Shown: in pieces, positions 1 through 8,961 of the stretch | How positions within the stretch are numbered: position 1 is the first letter of the stretch | Layout: each line of letters starts with the position of its first letter | IMG/VR virus record: IMGVR_UViG_3300027721_000063 | Span: 1 to 27,439 of that record | Length of the DNA: 27,439 nt | Source: a virus | Direction: 5' to 3' (one strand) | Position numbers and translations under genes: made by a program | Notes under the pieces: generated by a model | Databases searched by the model: none | What the model was told of the DNA's origin: nothing | The model's input: the letters and a program-made list of their open reading frames with translations, nothing else

Positions 1-1327
1 TAGTCCAAGCCCCGGCGGCATTTGTAATGCCAGAGCATTGTATCGCTACCGCCTGACCTGTTAGGGTTCCACCGCTTTGCGACCATAGGCCGCCAGTTCC
101 AGAACAAGTGAATATTCCGTAACCAGCGATTGTTTTAAGTTCGCTAACAGTCAGACTAAAGGCTACCACATTTGCTGATACTGTTACATTAGCATCTGTT
201 TCAAAATAAAGATCGCCTTTTCCATTAAGGCTAATTTGAGAGGAGATTGTGTGATTTCCTGCTCTAACATAAACTAGATCTGTTGTAGTAGAAGCAGCAA
301 CAGCAGCACCAATTGTAGCAAACGGAGAACCAGCACTGTACTGACTAAGACCTGTTCTTGTATCAGTACCAGCATTAGCATCAACATAAATTGTTCTGCC
401 TGTAACAACAGTATTTGTTATACTTGAACCTTCTCCGAATAGTTTACCCTGTGAACTTAAGTTATTTACATATGTTGTATTAGCTTGTACTGCACTTAAT
501 GATGAACCAAGGATGAAGGTATTAGCAAAGCCTCTTGTGTCATTTCTAAAGCCACCAGCAATAAAGGAACAAGCTCCTGAAGCTCTGTTACATTGACCAC
601 CAGCTACAGTAGAATGATATGCAGAAGATGTATTACAACTACCACCAGCTACAGTAGAACTTACTCCAGAAGCTGTATTACAACAACCACCGGCTACAGT
701 GGACCAACCAACTCCAGAAGCTGTATTACATTGACCACCACCTACAGTAGTATAACCTAGAAGAGTCGTAGAAGCTGTATTACAACTACCACCAGCTACA
801 GTAGAACTTGTTCCAGAAGCACAATTACTTTGACCACCAGCTACAGTAGAGAACGTACCAAAAACTCTATTACGTTGACCACCAGCTACAGTAGAATAAA
901 ATCCAGAAGTTGTATTACATAACCCACCACCTACAAAGGAATAATCACTAGAAGCTATATTACATTGACCACCACCTATAAAGGAACAATTTCCTGAAGC
1001 TAATGAACTAATTCCTCCTACTACAGTACTATTAGGACCAGTTGCTCTGTTAAATGTACCACCGCCTACAAAAGAATAATTTCCAGAAGCTGTATTACCA
1101 ATACCTCTTACAGGCTGTATAGAACTTGTAGCATTGACTAAGGTATAGGCTTGAGAAGACAGTCTTGCAAATCTTGTATCATTAAAGGCTACAACAGATG
1201 TTGCTGAAGCTGCATTCCAAGAAGTAAAAGTACTATTCCATTGATTAGAATTACCACCAGAAGTGGAAACTAATCCAGTTCTGGTGGTAATATTATTAAC
1301 TGTTATAAATGGGGTATTTAAAGGCAT
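1..1327 (-). CDS. YadA-head-type tail adhesin, 3' part outside window
   Basis: The minus-strand frame opens at ATG (1327-1325) and stays open to the left edge, so about 442 codons are visible and the C-terminus is missing. The N-terminus MPLNTPFITVNN resembles that of the neighbouring 805-aa fibre. A serine/asparagine-rich segment with NQWNS and SWNAAS follows. Next come about 13 YadA/Hep_Hag head repeats of 14-15 residues (pattern STVAGGxCNTASGxx), a neck-like FILGS..TYVNNLSSQG, and finally a region that looks like a parallel beta-helix (ATIGAAVAAAS, DLYFETDANV). YadA heads are trimeric left-handed beta-rolls in bacterial adhesins and recur in phage fibres. I infer a trimeric tail fibre or receptor-binding protein. 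A TATAAATA box lies 23 nt upstream. It is a paralogue of the 1511-aa adhesin, and its last visible part matches the fibre cut by the right edge. Confidence 0.8.
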   Translation of the reverse strand, partial: MPLNTPFITVNNITTRTGLVSTSGGNSNQWNSTFTSWNAASATSVVAFNDTRFARLSSQAYTLVNATSSIQPVRGIGNTASGNYSFVGGGTFNRATGPNSTVVGGISSLASGNCSFIGGGQCNIASSDYSFVGGGLCNTTSGFYSTVAGGQRNRVFGTFSTVAGGQSNCASGTSSTVAGGSCNTASTTLLGYTTVGGGQCNTASGVGWSTVAGGCCNTASGVSSTVAGGSCNTSSAYHSTVAGGQCNRASGACSFIAGGFRNDTRGFANTFILGSSLSAVQANTTYVNNLSSQGKLFGEGSSITNTVVTGRTIYVDANAGTDTRTGLSQYSAGSPFATIGAAVAASTTTDLVYVRAGNHTISSQISLNGKGDLYFETDANVTVSANVVAFSLTVSELKTIAGYGIFTCSGTGGLWSQSGGTLTGQAVAIQCSGITNAAGAWT

Positions 1328-1350
1328 GACTCTATTGTATCAATATTAGA

Positions 1351-1358
1351 TATTTATA
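1351..1358 (-). promoter_or_regulatory. T4-type late promoter box TATAAATA
   Basis: On the minus strand this is an exact TATAAATA, the T4 late -10 consensus. It lies 23 nt before the ATG of the left-edge adhesin, in the gap after the 805-aa fibre gene. Confidence 0.6.
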
Positions 1359-1388
1359 ACAGAGCACCGAAAAATAAACTCTTTATTA

Positions 1389-3806
1389 TTAATCTGCTAT
1401 GGCTGTTGATAATATTGTCACAGCGTAATCTCCTGATCCCATAAATGTAAAGTGCAATCCAACTGTTGCACCTGTGATATCAACATCAAGTAAATTTAAC
1501 ATATTTGATGTATCAATAATACCAAATACTGTACCATCCCAAGAAGCAAGAGCACCATTATTGGTAGCTATGATATCCAATGCTGCACGAGCATTTGTAG
1601 CTGTGTTTCTTATCTGTACTGTATATCTTCCTGTTCTATATGCGGTCTTGGAGAATGTCGGTACTGTTAATGTCTGACCACCGGTAACAGATCCTGTATA
1701 TACAGCATTGTTTACTTTTGGTGAATTTCCACCGAGGGTAAGATCATTATGAGTAACACTGTTGGTTACACCTAGACCTAATGTCGTAGCACCAGCAGCA
1801 GCATTTGTTGCTGATAGTAATGCTAGTCCAGTAGCTGATGTTGGAATTGGTATAGCGTTTCCTGATAAAGCAGTAGGATTACCAACAACACTATTTGGAG
1901 GAAGTTGCTGAAATTTTGCAAACGTAACAGCATTATTAGCTATTGTAGTGTTAAGAGCTACGTTACCAGAACCATTAAAGCTTACAGTCGGAGATGTAAC
2001 ATCACCAGTACCAAGACTAAAGTTTCGAGGATTCTGTAAGGCTGTTGCTGTTGATGCATTCCCAGTTACACTGCCGACAACATTACCTTCAATATTAGCT
2101 CTTAAGGTATCAATGACTATAGAAGGATCATTAAAATTAATATTAACTGAAGATAAAACTTCAGCTGTAAGTCCCGAAAAGAGAGTCCATTTCTTGTCAC
2201 CGAAGTCTCTTATAAGACCGGTGTGTCTTCCTGATAAGGGAGTTACGGAGTGATTATATGCACCTGTAAAGCCAATATCAACAGTATCACTTGTATTACC
2301 TTCGCCTAAGAATATAATAGGATCTTCTACAATTAAATTATTAGTACTAATGTATGTTGCAGATCCTACTACTGTTAAGTTACCTCCAACAGTAAGATTT
2401 CCGGTTGATGTTAAATTAGTAAATCTACCTGTAGAAGCTGCTCTGTCACCAATCGACAGATTGTTAATAGAACCTAGTGCACCTGAGCTAATTGTTGTAA
2501 CACCTGTACCTGTAGCAGCACCAATATTTACATTTTGGTTAGTTGTATTTGCTGAAAAAGTACCAGTTGCAATTAATGGTGCTGAAGTTGTAACTGTACC
2601 TGTACCATTAGGTGTAAATGTAATACTACCATTTGATGCAGTTTGAATTGTTATTGCACCATTACCTGTGATATTACCAACGTTAGAAAGATTACCTGTA
2701 ACATCACCACTACCGTTGAATGATTGACCCCAAATACTACGAGAAGATGAAAGAGTTGCAGCACTACCTGTTGTATTTTGGTTTAATGTGGGTACATCAC
2801 CCGCTTGAATAGCAGTTAAGGCTACGTTTGTACCGTTACTTCTTAGATATCTACCACCAGTTCCAGCACCGCCAACTAATGCATTAATTGCTGCTTGTTG
2901 TGTTGTAGCACCTGTACCGCCGAAACCAATACCGATTGTACTACCGTTCCATGTACCAGATCCAATTGTACCAACTGTTGTTAAACTTGTACTACCAGCA
3001 AGAGGAGATGCACCAATTGTATTATGGGAGATTGTACGAGCAGCAAGACCATTAAAGGCTGTGCCGGAAACATCACCTGTTCCACCATTATTAAATGTTA
3101 CAGCGTTGGCAACGCTAGCTGCCTGACCTGTTGTATTACCTGTACCACCTCTAGCTTGTGACAATTGACCTGTCCAACCAGCTGTGATGGAGGCTGCTGA
3201 AAGTAAAGCTACAGATGCTGCACCACTAAGAGTTAAAGTAACGTTTGTGTCATTACCTGCTGTTAATGCTCTGCCAGAAACGATATCAGAAGCTGCAAGA
3301 GTTGAAGCAACAAAGTTTGTACCATTACCTCTTAAAACATTACCAGAAGTTGCTGCACCATTAACTCTAAAGCCTGTTGTAGCATTAACGACAGCTGCCG
3401 TAATAGTACCAGCACTAAAGTTTCCAGATGCATCTCTTGCAACAATTGCACTAGATGCATTTAAATCTGTAGCTGTTGTTGCAGAGTTTGCTACCTTGCC
3501 AGCAGTAGAAATTGTAGCAAGTTTTGAATCAGAGATACCACCAGCGAGTTCGTTATTTCCAACGCCTAATGCTGCAATAGAAAAACCTGCTGTTCTCGTA
3601 CCAAGTACTGTATTAACTACAATGTTACTACCACTAAGAGTTAATGTCTGACCACCAGCAACGTTGAAATTTGTTCCTGTATTACCTGCTACTGTATATG
3701 AGGTATTAGAAGGACTAAAAATTGACAAAATATCTGTTCCGCCGGATAGAATCCTCCCCAGCGTGTTTAGATCATTCTTTACTCTGAATTGGGTGTTTAG
3801 TGGCAT
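1389..3806 (-). CDS. Tail-fibre-like structural protein, 805 aa
   Basis: This is a low-complexity Ser/Thr/Asn/Gly-rich protein with almost no cysteine. The start MPLNTQFRVKNDLNT resembles the start of the next gene downstream. The middle carries phage-fibre motifs such as QARGGTGNTTGQAA (about residue 215) and GFGGTGATTQQAAINAL (about 295), repeated short beta blocks with TGNL.VGGNLTV (about 465-480), and RGNGTNF/RSNGTNV. The C-terminal 90 residues (RTGRYTVQIRNTA to the end) look like a compact beta-sandwich tip. GGTG blocks of this type are common in long and short tail fibres of T4-like and other phages. It is the third fibre gene downstream of the portal and is co-oriented with it. The precise role (fibre, collar or baseplate-attached) cannot be told from sequence. 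There is no clear Shine-Dalgarno, and the AT-rich leader ends in ATATATATG. Confidence 0.75.
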   Translation of the reverse strand: MPLNTQFRVKNDLNTLGRILSGGTDILSIFSPSNTSYTVAGNTGTNFNVAGGQTLTLSGSNIVVNTVLGTRTAGFSIAALGVGNNELAGGISDSKLATISTAGKVANSATTATDLNASSAIVARDASGNFSAGTITAAVVNATTGFRVNGAATSGNVLRGNGTNFVASTLAASDIVSGRALTAGNDTNVTLTLSGAASVALLSAASITAGWTGQLSQARGGTGNTTGQAASVANAVTFNNGGTGDVSGTAFNGLAARTISHNTIGASPLAGSTSLTTVGTIGSGTWNGSTIGIGFGGTGATTQQAAINALVGGAGTGGRYLRSNGTNVALTAIQAGDVPTLNQNTTGSAATLSSSRSIWGQSFNGSGDVTGNLSNVGNITGNGAITIQTASNGSITFTPNGTGTVTTSAPLIATGTFSANTTNQNVNIGAATGTGVTTISSGALGSINNLSIGDRAASTGRFTNLTSTGNLTVGGNLTVVGSATYISTNNLIVEDPIIFLGEGNTSDTVDIGFTGAYNHSVTPLSGRHTGLIRDFGDKKWTLFSGLTAEVLSSVNINFNDPSIVIDTLRANIEGNVVGSVTGNASTATALQNPRNFSLGTGDVTSPTVSFNGSGNVALNTTIANNAVTFAKFQQLPPNSVVGNPTALSGNAIPIPTSATGLALLSATNAAAGATTLGLGVTNSVTHNDLTLGGNSPKVNNAVYTGSVTGGQTLTVPTFSKTAYRTGRYTVQIRNTATNARAALDIIATNNGALASWDGTVFGIIDTSNMLNLLDVDITGATVGLHFTFMGSGDYAVTILSTAIAD

Positions 3807-3831
3807 ATATATTATTACTTATTCAAAGGTG

Positions 3832-4959
3832 TTATATTTTGTAATAGTTCGTTCTTTGACCTTTAACTATCAATTTATGATTTAAATCTGTTGGTTCGGA
3901 TGAAAAATTTATTACTAAATGTACTCTATTAACATCAAATTCAGCATCATAACTGCTAATCAATTCACTTGTAAAGACTTGTCCATATTCATTAGCAGTT
4001 GCAACCGCAGAACCAACAGCTGCAACGACATTTATTTCTGAATAATAAATTTCGTTATTAAAATTTGTGTCTATTTGAAGATTATATTTTGCAGATCTAA
4101 AATCTGAGACATAAAAAGTATCAACAATTGCTTGATTATTATTATATAATAATGCTTCAGCATAAACTGGAGAAATCGGATTCGAATTTACTTCAAGATA
4201 ATGTGCAGGGTTTGATACATCTGTACCTGCAAAAATATATACTCTTCCATTTGTAAGCTCTACAGTCGAGCCTTTATTGATATTAGGTGGATTTGAAGCT
4301 GCATATTGCTGTATTGTTTCGTATACATTGTTTGCCTGAACATTTTCGTATGTTAATGTGCTTAGAGTAGTATATGCAGTATTCCAATTAGCCGAAGAAG
4401 ATGTTACTAATGTTGTAACTGCCTCCTGATCAGCTTCAATTCCGCTATTTGCGTTTACGTAAGTATATGCTGATTCCCATCTACCACTTAAGGAGTTTAC
4501 TGTTCCGTGTGTATTTTGCCAATTACCACTTAAAGAGTTTACTGTACCATAAGCACTATTCCAGTTATTAGAATTACCTCCATTAGCTGCTACAATACCT
4601 TGCGAGCTTAAATTGTTTACATAGGTGTAGTTAGCTAAGGGAGCTGTTATATTAGAACCTAATATAAATATGTTTGTAAGACCGCTTGTATTATTACCGG
4701 AACCGCCTGCGACAAAAGATTCATTAGTGTTAAGCGGTACTATAATATTTGTACCGCTTACACTTGTTGTACCGTACGGAGAAGTAGCGCCTGTACTTTC
4801 AATGTAACTGATTAAATCAGCTTGAGCACTAAGTGTACCATTAATAGACCCCCAAATAGCACCTGGTTCAATAACACTAACATTAATGCTATTAGGTTGA
4901 GAAAAAACACTCAACGTAATATTGGTAGTTGAGGTATTTACTGTAATAGTATCGCTCAT
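3832..4959 (-). CDS. Fibre/neck-type structural protein, 375 aa
   Basis: The N-terminus is beta-rich (MSDTITVNTSTTNITLSV). Around residues 80-120 it carries the neck-like module SFVAGGSGNNTSG...FILGSN...ANYTYVNNLSSQG, also found in the two YadA-type adhesins of this window. A tryptophan-containing short repeat follows (NNWNSAYGTVNSLSGNW, NWQNTHGTVNSLSGRW, RWESAYTYVNAN, NWNTAYTTLSTL; about residues 131-200), a possible trimeric helical stalk. The C-terminal 140 residues form a distinct mixed domain (YYSEINVVAAVGSAVATANEYG onward) ending in KGQRTNYYKI. The ATG directly abuts the stop codon of the preceding 113-aa gene (TAAATG), so the two are very likely co-translated. I infer a virion fibre or fibre-connector. 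No enzymatic motif is visible. Confidence 0.65.
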   Translation of the reverse strand: MSDTITVNTSTTNITLSVFSQPNSINVSVIEPGAIWGSINGTLSAQADLISYIESTGATSPYGTTSVSGTNIIVPLNTNESFVAGGSGNNTSGLTNIFILGSNITAPLANYTYVNNLSSQGIVAANGGNSNNWNSAYGTVNSLSGNWQNTHGTVNSLSGRWESAYTYVNANSGIEADQEAVTTLVTSSSANWNTAYTTLSTLTYENVQANNVYETIQQYAASNPPNINKGSTVELTNGRVYIFAGTDVSNPAHYLEVNSNPISPVYAEALLYNNNQAIVDTFYVSDFRSAKYNLQIDTNFNNEIYYSEINVVAAVGSAVATANEYGQVFTSELISSYDAEFDVNRVHLVINFSSEPTDLNHKLIVKGQRTNYYKI

Positions 4960-5301
4960 TTACTGGGTAATATCTGGAGTAATCTGCCAAGTACCTGTTA
5001 TATATGTTGTTACTATTCCGGTAGGAAATGTTACTTGAATATCGTAATTATATTTACCGAAAGGTATATTAATAATTTGAGGAGGAATTTGAAATGTACC
5101 GCCTACAGGGTTAGTAATAGCTATAAGCCCGTTAGAGGTAGAAAGTTCTAAAGCAACAGGTGAATCAATATCTTCTCGTAACTGCATTTTAATACTTGCA
5201 GCTGAAAGACTTACCGGTACTCCACTAGTTTGAATAGTTATAGATGTAATCCCTGGCCAGGTATCGCCTCTTAAAGCGGGAGGTATAGTATACGAAAGCA
5301 T
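4960..5301 (-). CDS. Small beta-rich virion protein, 113 aa
   Basis: The protein starts MLSYTIPPALRGDTWPGITS and alternates hydrophobic/polar residues throughout (SITIQTSGVPVSLSAASIKM, INIPFGKYNYDIQVTFPTG), as expected of an immunoglobulin-like or BppU-N-like beta-sandwich. The pattern GDTW..I..I.I...G.PV.L..A.I.MQLRE resembles small phage baseplate or receptor-binding-protein adaptor domains, but this is impression rather than a confirmed family match. It sits between the portal gene and two fibre genes and its stop touches the next start, so a fibre-anchoring or adaptor role is plausible. A CTTAAATA box ends 5 nt before the ATG. Confidence 0.55.
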   Translation of the reverse strand: MLSYTIPPALRGDTWPGITSITIQTSGVPVSLSAASIKMQLREDIDSPVALELSTSNGLIAITNPVGGTFQIPPQIINIPFGKYNYDIQVTFPTGIVTTYITGTWQITPDITQ

Positions 5302-5306
5302 ACTAT

Positions 5307-5314
5307 TATTTAAG
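5307..5314 (-). promoter_or_regulatory. Late-promoter-like box CTTAAATA
   Basis: The minus strand reads CTTAAATAATAGTATG. The box ends 5 nt before the ATG of the 113-aa gene. The 11-base TTAAATAATAG also precedes the portal and gp15-like genes. Confidence 0.5.
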
Positions 5315-5329
5315 CTTTAAAGAGGTGTA

Positions 5330-7228
5330 TTATACGGCTCCAACGGGAGCACCGCCAGCTGCTGGACCTGGAGCCCCTGCTTCAGGAGGTGTGCCACCTG
5401 CAGGAGTTTCAGCGCCTACTGGAGCTGTACCACCAAACTCAGGTACTGTCTCCCCTTCACCGCCTATTGGGGGTATAGCTCCACCTGTTGGAGGTATAGG
5501 GCTACCTTCACCACCACCTAAGCTTGCAACTGCTGCACCTTCAGCTCCGCCCATCTGAGCTTGAAGAATCTCTCTAAAGTTAGGACCCATCTGTTCAATT
5601 TGTTGAAGTTCCCAACGAAGAGCTGAATCTTTCTTTAGCCAATCTCTATTCTCTTTCATGAGCTCATCGGTAAGACCGAGATAATACTTCTGAGCATAAG
5701 AAGGAGCTACAGACTGGTTACCAGTAACCTTAAGGAAGTTATCAAACTTAAGATCAAGTAGCTGCTGATCCCTCATTGCCATGAAGGTAGAAGGTACATT
5801 AAATTCTGCGTGTATAGCGCGTTCTTTTAACTTATACTGCTTCCAGAAACCCTTAAGCTTAAGGTGAGCAACAAATGTATCGCGAACGGAAGTAGCAAAC
5901 TGACGCTGAATACGGATAATGAAACGAGCAAATCGTAATTCGTCTCTAGTAATCTCGGTACCGTCTTTAAATGTCTGAGAGTCTCCAATGAACCTTGAAG
6001 AAGGAATCTTCAATGAGTTATAAAGCTTTTTTAAGAAGTAGTTAAGATCGTCTAACTGACCTAATGATTGACCGCCTGGAAGAGATGATACATCAGATCC
6101 ATTACCTTGGGCATCCTTTGTAAACCAATAAGCATCCAACATGGACTGAGGATCGTATATGTTTGTTGTACCGCCCTTACCACCTCCGCCTGCACTTGTA
6201 TCGAAGTTCTTCTTAGTCCAATACTGCTGCATCAACCGACGAAGATAGGCTTCAGCTTTTGGAGCAGGCATGTTACCGGTATAGATAGAGAACTTAAGAC
6301 GTTCAGGAGCTCTTACTAGTCGATAGATAACTATCGAGTCTTCAATGAGAGATAACTGGCGATAAGCTCTCTTAGCATTCTCTACATAAGGTAAACGAAT
6401 ACTCTTATATTCATTCCAAATACCGGAGTGAATGTAAGTAACCTGAGCTTTTTGCATGAAGAATAACTCTTCTTGATCTTTCTGGTTAGTTGATGTTGCA
6501 GGTCCTATTACCGGCTTACGGATTAAGAAGCCTTTAACCATTTCATTCTGTACGTTTTGATATACAGGGTTGATTAATTCAGCTGGCATGGAGATCATAC
6601 CAATAATACCTAAATGAGGACGTTCCTCGTCAACAATATTTTCAAAGTATAATTCACCATCAATTAAGAATTGACGGAAGTATTCCCAACCAGAGTCCTC
6701 TAAGTCAAATATTTGAATAAATTTCTTAAACTCTTTTTCAATAATATCTTTAACTTCTTTTGTATAGTCACCTCTTAAGCTAAAGTTAATGATAGTATCG
6801 TTTTCATCCTTGACAATGCATTCGTCAGCAATTTCATCTAAACAATCGGCAAGCTCAGCGTAAGCGGCCATACGACGATAATCAGTTAATCGTCGCGCTT
6901 TATCCTTATCAACGTTAGCATAGATGAACGCTTGATAATCTTTATTGATCATTAAGGAACTCGGAGTTCCAGCTGGCGCTTGTTGGAAGGTAGGTTCGTG
7001 TAAGAAGACAGATTCGTCCTGAATCATCTCTTCTCTCTTTGGAGCAGCTCCCTTAAACAGAGGGAATTTCGGATTCCTCTGCATCATGCTATCAAGAATC
7101 TGATAAGCATAAGGGAGTCTTGATACGAAAGCACCTAATAATGTTGTAGATGGAAACGCTTGATCGTTTCTAGGTCCCTGGGAATCGCCAGGGATAGCAT
7201 TATTGTATGATGTCGATGTATTAATCAC
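5330..7228 (-). CDS. Portal vertex protein, T4 gp20-like, 632 aa
   Basis: The portal is the dodecameric ring at the capsid vertex through which DNA is packaged and to which the neck attaches. The middle and C-terminal half contain the T4 gp20 signature order: YLRRLMQQYWTKKNFD, a flexible Gly-rich loop, then SMLDAYWFTKDAQG.GSDVSSLPGGQSLGQLDDLNYFLKKLYNSLKIPSSRF (about residues 357-415). A helical region (RFARFIIRIQRQFATSVRDTF) follows. After about residue 555 comes a Gly/Pro/Ala tail with GGEGSPIPPTGG-like repeats, not typical of T4 gp20. The start is a GTG at 7228, six bases after an ATTAAATA box and without a Shine-Dalgarno. A gp15-like gene precedes it. Family assignment is strong. The exact start is less certain because another Met could be used. 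Confidence 0.92.
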   Translation of the reverse strand: MINTSTSYNNAIPGDSQGPRNDQAFPSTTLLGAFVSRLPYAYQILDSMMQRNPKFPLFKGAAPKREEMIQDESVFLHEPTFQQAPAGTPSSLMINKDYQAFIYANVDKDKARRLTDYRRMAAYAELADCLDEIADECIVKDENDTIINFSLRGDYTKEVKDIIEKEFKKFIQIFDLEDSGWEYFRQFLIDGELYFENIVDEERPHLGIIGMISMPAELINPVYQNVQNEMVKGFLIRKPVIGPATSTNQKDQEELFFMQKAQVTYIHSGIWNEYKSIRLPYVENAKRAYRQLSLIEDSIVIYRLVRAPERLKFSIYTGNMPAPKAEAYLRRLMQQYWTKKNFDTSAGGGGKGGTTNIYDPQSMLDAYWFTKDAQGNGSDVSSLPGGQSLGQLDDLNYFLKKLYNSLKIPSSRFIGDSQTFKDGTEITRDELRFARFIIRIQRQFATSVRDTFVAHLKLKGFWKQYKLKERAIHAEFNVPSTFMAMRDQQLLDLKFDNFLKVTGNQSVAPSYAQKYYLGLTDELMKENRDWLKKDSALRWELQQIEQMGPNFREILQAQMGGAEGAAVASLGGGEGSPIPPTGGAIPPIGGEGETVPEFGGTAPVGAETPAGGTPPEAGAPGPAAGGAPVGAV

Positions 7229-7234
7229 GTCTAT

Positions 7235-7242
7235 TATTTAAT
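7235..7242 (-). promoter_or_regulatory. Late-promoter-like box ATTAAATA
   Basis: The minus strand reads ATTAAATAATAGACGTG. The box ends 6 nt before the GTG start of the portal gene and is part of the repeated TTAAATAATAG motif. Confidence 0.5.
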
Positions 7243-7269
7243 GCAGAGCATACGTTTTTTAAACTAAAA

Positions 7270-8385
7270 TTATAAGTTTATAGCTATAATACCTTTATTA
7301 TACGGGTAATTGTAAGCAGGGTATGATGCACTAGCGTATTGAGTTAACGTTCCATAACCGGCTTCATTTTGAACTATTACGTCTAAATATCCAGCCTTAT
7401 TAGTACGAGGTAATGTTAATGTAATATTAGTATCATTGTCGGTATTAAATGCTGGTGTAGGTACTTGTATAGCGTTAAATCCCGGATAGAGAGCTGAAAG
7501 TCTAGGATATCCTGAAAAAGGGTTATAGAACGTTGAAGAACCGCTTAACGGGCTACCAGATACATATACATTTGTTATATTAAAGAATGATTTACCTTTT
7601 AGATTTACTACACTTGATGTATTAGATACAAGAGTGGTATAAGGATAAACAGATTTAGGTTGAGGATGACCGGATAGTGTATATCTATCAGTAGTATTTG
7701 GATAAGCACTAAGTAAGTAATTTAATGAGTACTGAGTTGTTAATTGAGGAAGTGTAGAATAATCAACAGTAATATTAAATATTTTTCTGTCACCGTCATC
7801 TGGTATATGTTTGAAAAGCCAACCTTGAAGTGTAAAAGAGGTATCTCCTTGAACGCGAGCTGTCTGGCTACCTTGTAGTTCAGTAGGGTATTGAGTAGCA
7901 ATGTTACCGGACCACATTACTTTACTTCTAATTTCATAATCATTGACGCCAGGTATACGCCAAGATATCTCTATATATGGGTCAAAATAAGGAAATAGAT
8001 TTGTTAAAATTTGATCATAATCTTCTTGATACCTTGTAAGAATAGACATATTAATTGTTAGGTCTACAGGTATGGGTTGAGGTAGAGCTGGAGCAAACAA
8101 TTTATTATTGCCAGTAAAATGAGATCCTGCTATCTTATTAAAGACTCTATTAACATCTCTAGCTATACCTCCATTGGAAATAGCTACAACAGGTAATTGT
8201 AAGTTCTGAGCCTTGTCTAAAAGATCTAAAAGAACTCTTTGCTTGGGAGCGTATACAAAGCGACATTGAATCTGGTCTTGAGCTACTTTATCCTTATTAT
8301 ACCTTTTTACCACAATATCATCCAAAGCAGCAATGAACATCGTAAACATTGTGCTCACTTCCCAATTGTACGTATAATTGCGCAT
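7270..8385 (-). CDS. gp15-like tail sheath stabiliser/tail completion protein, 371 aa
   Basis: Residues about 10-200 follow the plan of T4 gp15, the hexameric terminator that caps the tail tube and sheath and joins the tail to the head. There is an N-terminal TMFIAALDDIVVKRY, then CRFVYAPKQRVLLDLL (compare VPITYASKEHFMMKL in T4), VVAISNGGIARDVNRVFNK, then the best match PVDLTINMSILTRYQEDYDQ and ILTNLFPYFDPYIEI (T4: MIYELSIFTRYEDDMFQIVEQILPYFQPHF), and finally FTLQGWLFKHI (T4: FEVNGWMYPPV). The T4 protein has about 270 residues. Here about 150 extra residues follow, Ser/Tyr/Asn-rich, suggesting an added beta domain. The gene directly precedes the portal. A CTTAAATA box lies 7 nt before the ATG, and the upstream gene's TAA falls inside that motif. 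Confidence 0.75.
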   Translation of the reverse strand: MRNYTYNWEVSTMFTMFIAALDDIVVKRYNKDKVAQDQIQCRFVYAPKQRVLLDLLDKAQNLQLPVVAISNGGIARDVNRVFNKIAGSHFTGNNKLFAPALPQPIPVDLTINMSILTRYQEDYDQILTNLFPYFDPYIEISWRIPGVNDYEIRSKVMWSGNIATQYPTELQGSQTARVQGDTSFTLQGWLFKHIPDDGDRKIFNITVDYSTLPQLTTQYSLNYLLSAYPNTTDRYTLSGHPQPKSVYPYTTLVSNTSSVVNLKGKSFFNITNVYVSGSPLSGSSTFYNPFSGYPRLSALYPGFNAIQVPTPAFNTDNDTNITLTLPRTNKAGYLDVIVQNEAGYGTLTQYASASYPAYNYPYNKGIIAINL

Positions 8386-8391
8386 TATCTA

Positions 8392-8817
8392 TTATTTAAG
8401 TCTAGCTTCAGGGTCAGCATCTAATTCTCCAGCTATTAATATATGCTTTAAGACTTCCATTGATACCTCAGCAGTCTCTTTATCCATAATACCTTCAGAT
8501 ACAGCATCAGCTATGATATCAAAATTATGATGTACATAATCTTTAATAAACTTTAAAAGCTCTTGAGGTCTTGTTGATAAAAATCTTTCTGCTTCTTCTG
8601 TTACTACTTCCTTACTATTACTAGCATTAACATCTATTTCTCCAGAAAGCATCTTCTTCTTTAAATCAATAAAATATTTCTTTTCTCTATCATCGTAAAA
8701 TTTTGTCACGTCCTTCTTAAAGGATTCAAACATCCTATCACGGATTATCTCTGGTGAAAGTTTCATAGCATAGAAGTATTTATGAAAAAAGCTTGTAAAT
8801 ACTACTTTTGTTGCCAT
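8392..8817 (-). CDS. Hypothetical helical protein, 141 aa
   Basis: I do not recognise this gene. It is a charged, mostly helical protein (FESFKKDVTKFYDDREKKYF, EVVTEEAERFLSTRPQELLK). The segment AVSEGIMDKETAEVSMEVLKHI is reminiscent of small helical domains. No Shine-Dalgarno precedes ATG 8817. An internal ATG at residue 18 (MKLSPEIIRDRM) is an alternative start that would give 124 aa. It ends in the tandem stops TAA TAG just before the gp15-like gene, and its 5' end lies 42 bp from the divergently oriented tmRNA gene. A role in neck or tail assembly is only guessed from position. Confidence 0.6.
   Translation of the reverse strand: MATKVVFTSFFHKYFYAMKLSPEIIRDRMFESFKKDVTKFYDDREKKYFIDLKKKMLSGEIDVNASNSKEVVTEEAERFLSTRPQELLKFIKDYVHHNFDIIADAVSEGIMDKETAEVSMEVLKHILIAGELDADPEARLK
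8393..8400 (-). promoter_or_regulatory. Late-promoter-like box CTTAAATA
   Basis: The minus strand reads CTTAAATAATAGATAATG. The box ends 7 nt before the ATG of the gp15-like gene and overlaps the stop codon of the 141-aa gene. Confidence 0.5.
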
Positions 8818-8947
8818 AATTAAAGAAGAGCAATTAAGCTCAATGATCTTTGATAATTTGGGGGCGAATTAGATTCGACTGGTAATCGGATTCTATATTG
8901 CATGCAGTAGTTGATCTGTGGCTACTGTTGTATTGGCGTTCTCTTTA

Positions 8948-8959
8948 GGATAAAAAATA
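8948..8959 (+). repeat. Left copy of short direct repeat bounding the tmRNA insert
   Basis: GGATAAAAAATA lies at the end of the tmRNA 5' part and matches GGATTAAAAAATA at 9561-9573 with one extra T. Removing one copy and the intervening DNA gives a continuous tmRNA reading GGATAAAAAATAAACGCA. Confidence 0.55.
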
Positions 8960-8961
8960 CG

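Noticed and set aside
3184-3651. Plus-strand ORF of 155 codons opposite the 805-aa fibre
   Set aside because: It is antisense to a gene with clear fibre motifs, is rich in V/A/P as expected of reversed T/N/G codons, and has no ribosome-binding site.
5325-5558. Plus-strand Pro/Gly/Ala-rich ORF of 77 codons
   Set aside because: It is the antisense of the Gly/Pro-rich tail of the portal gene. GC-rich repeat codons open both strands, and there is no start signal.
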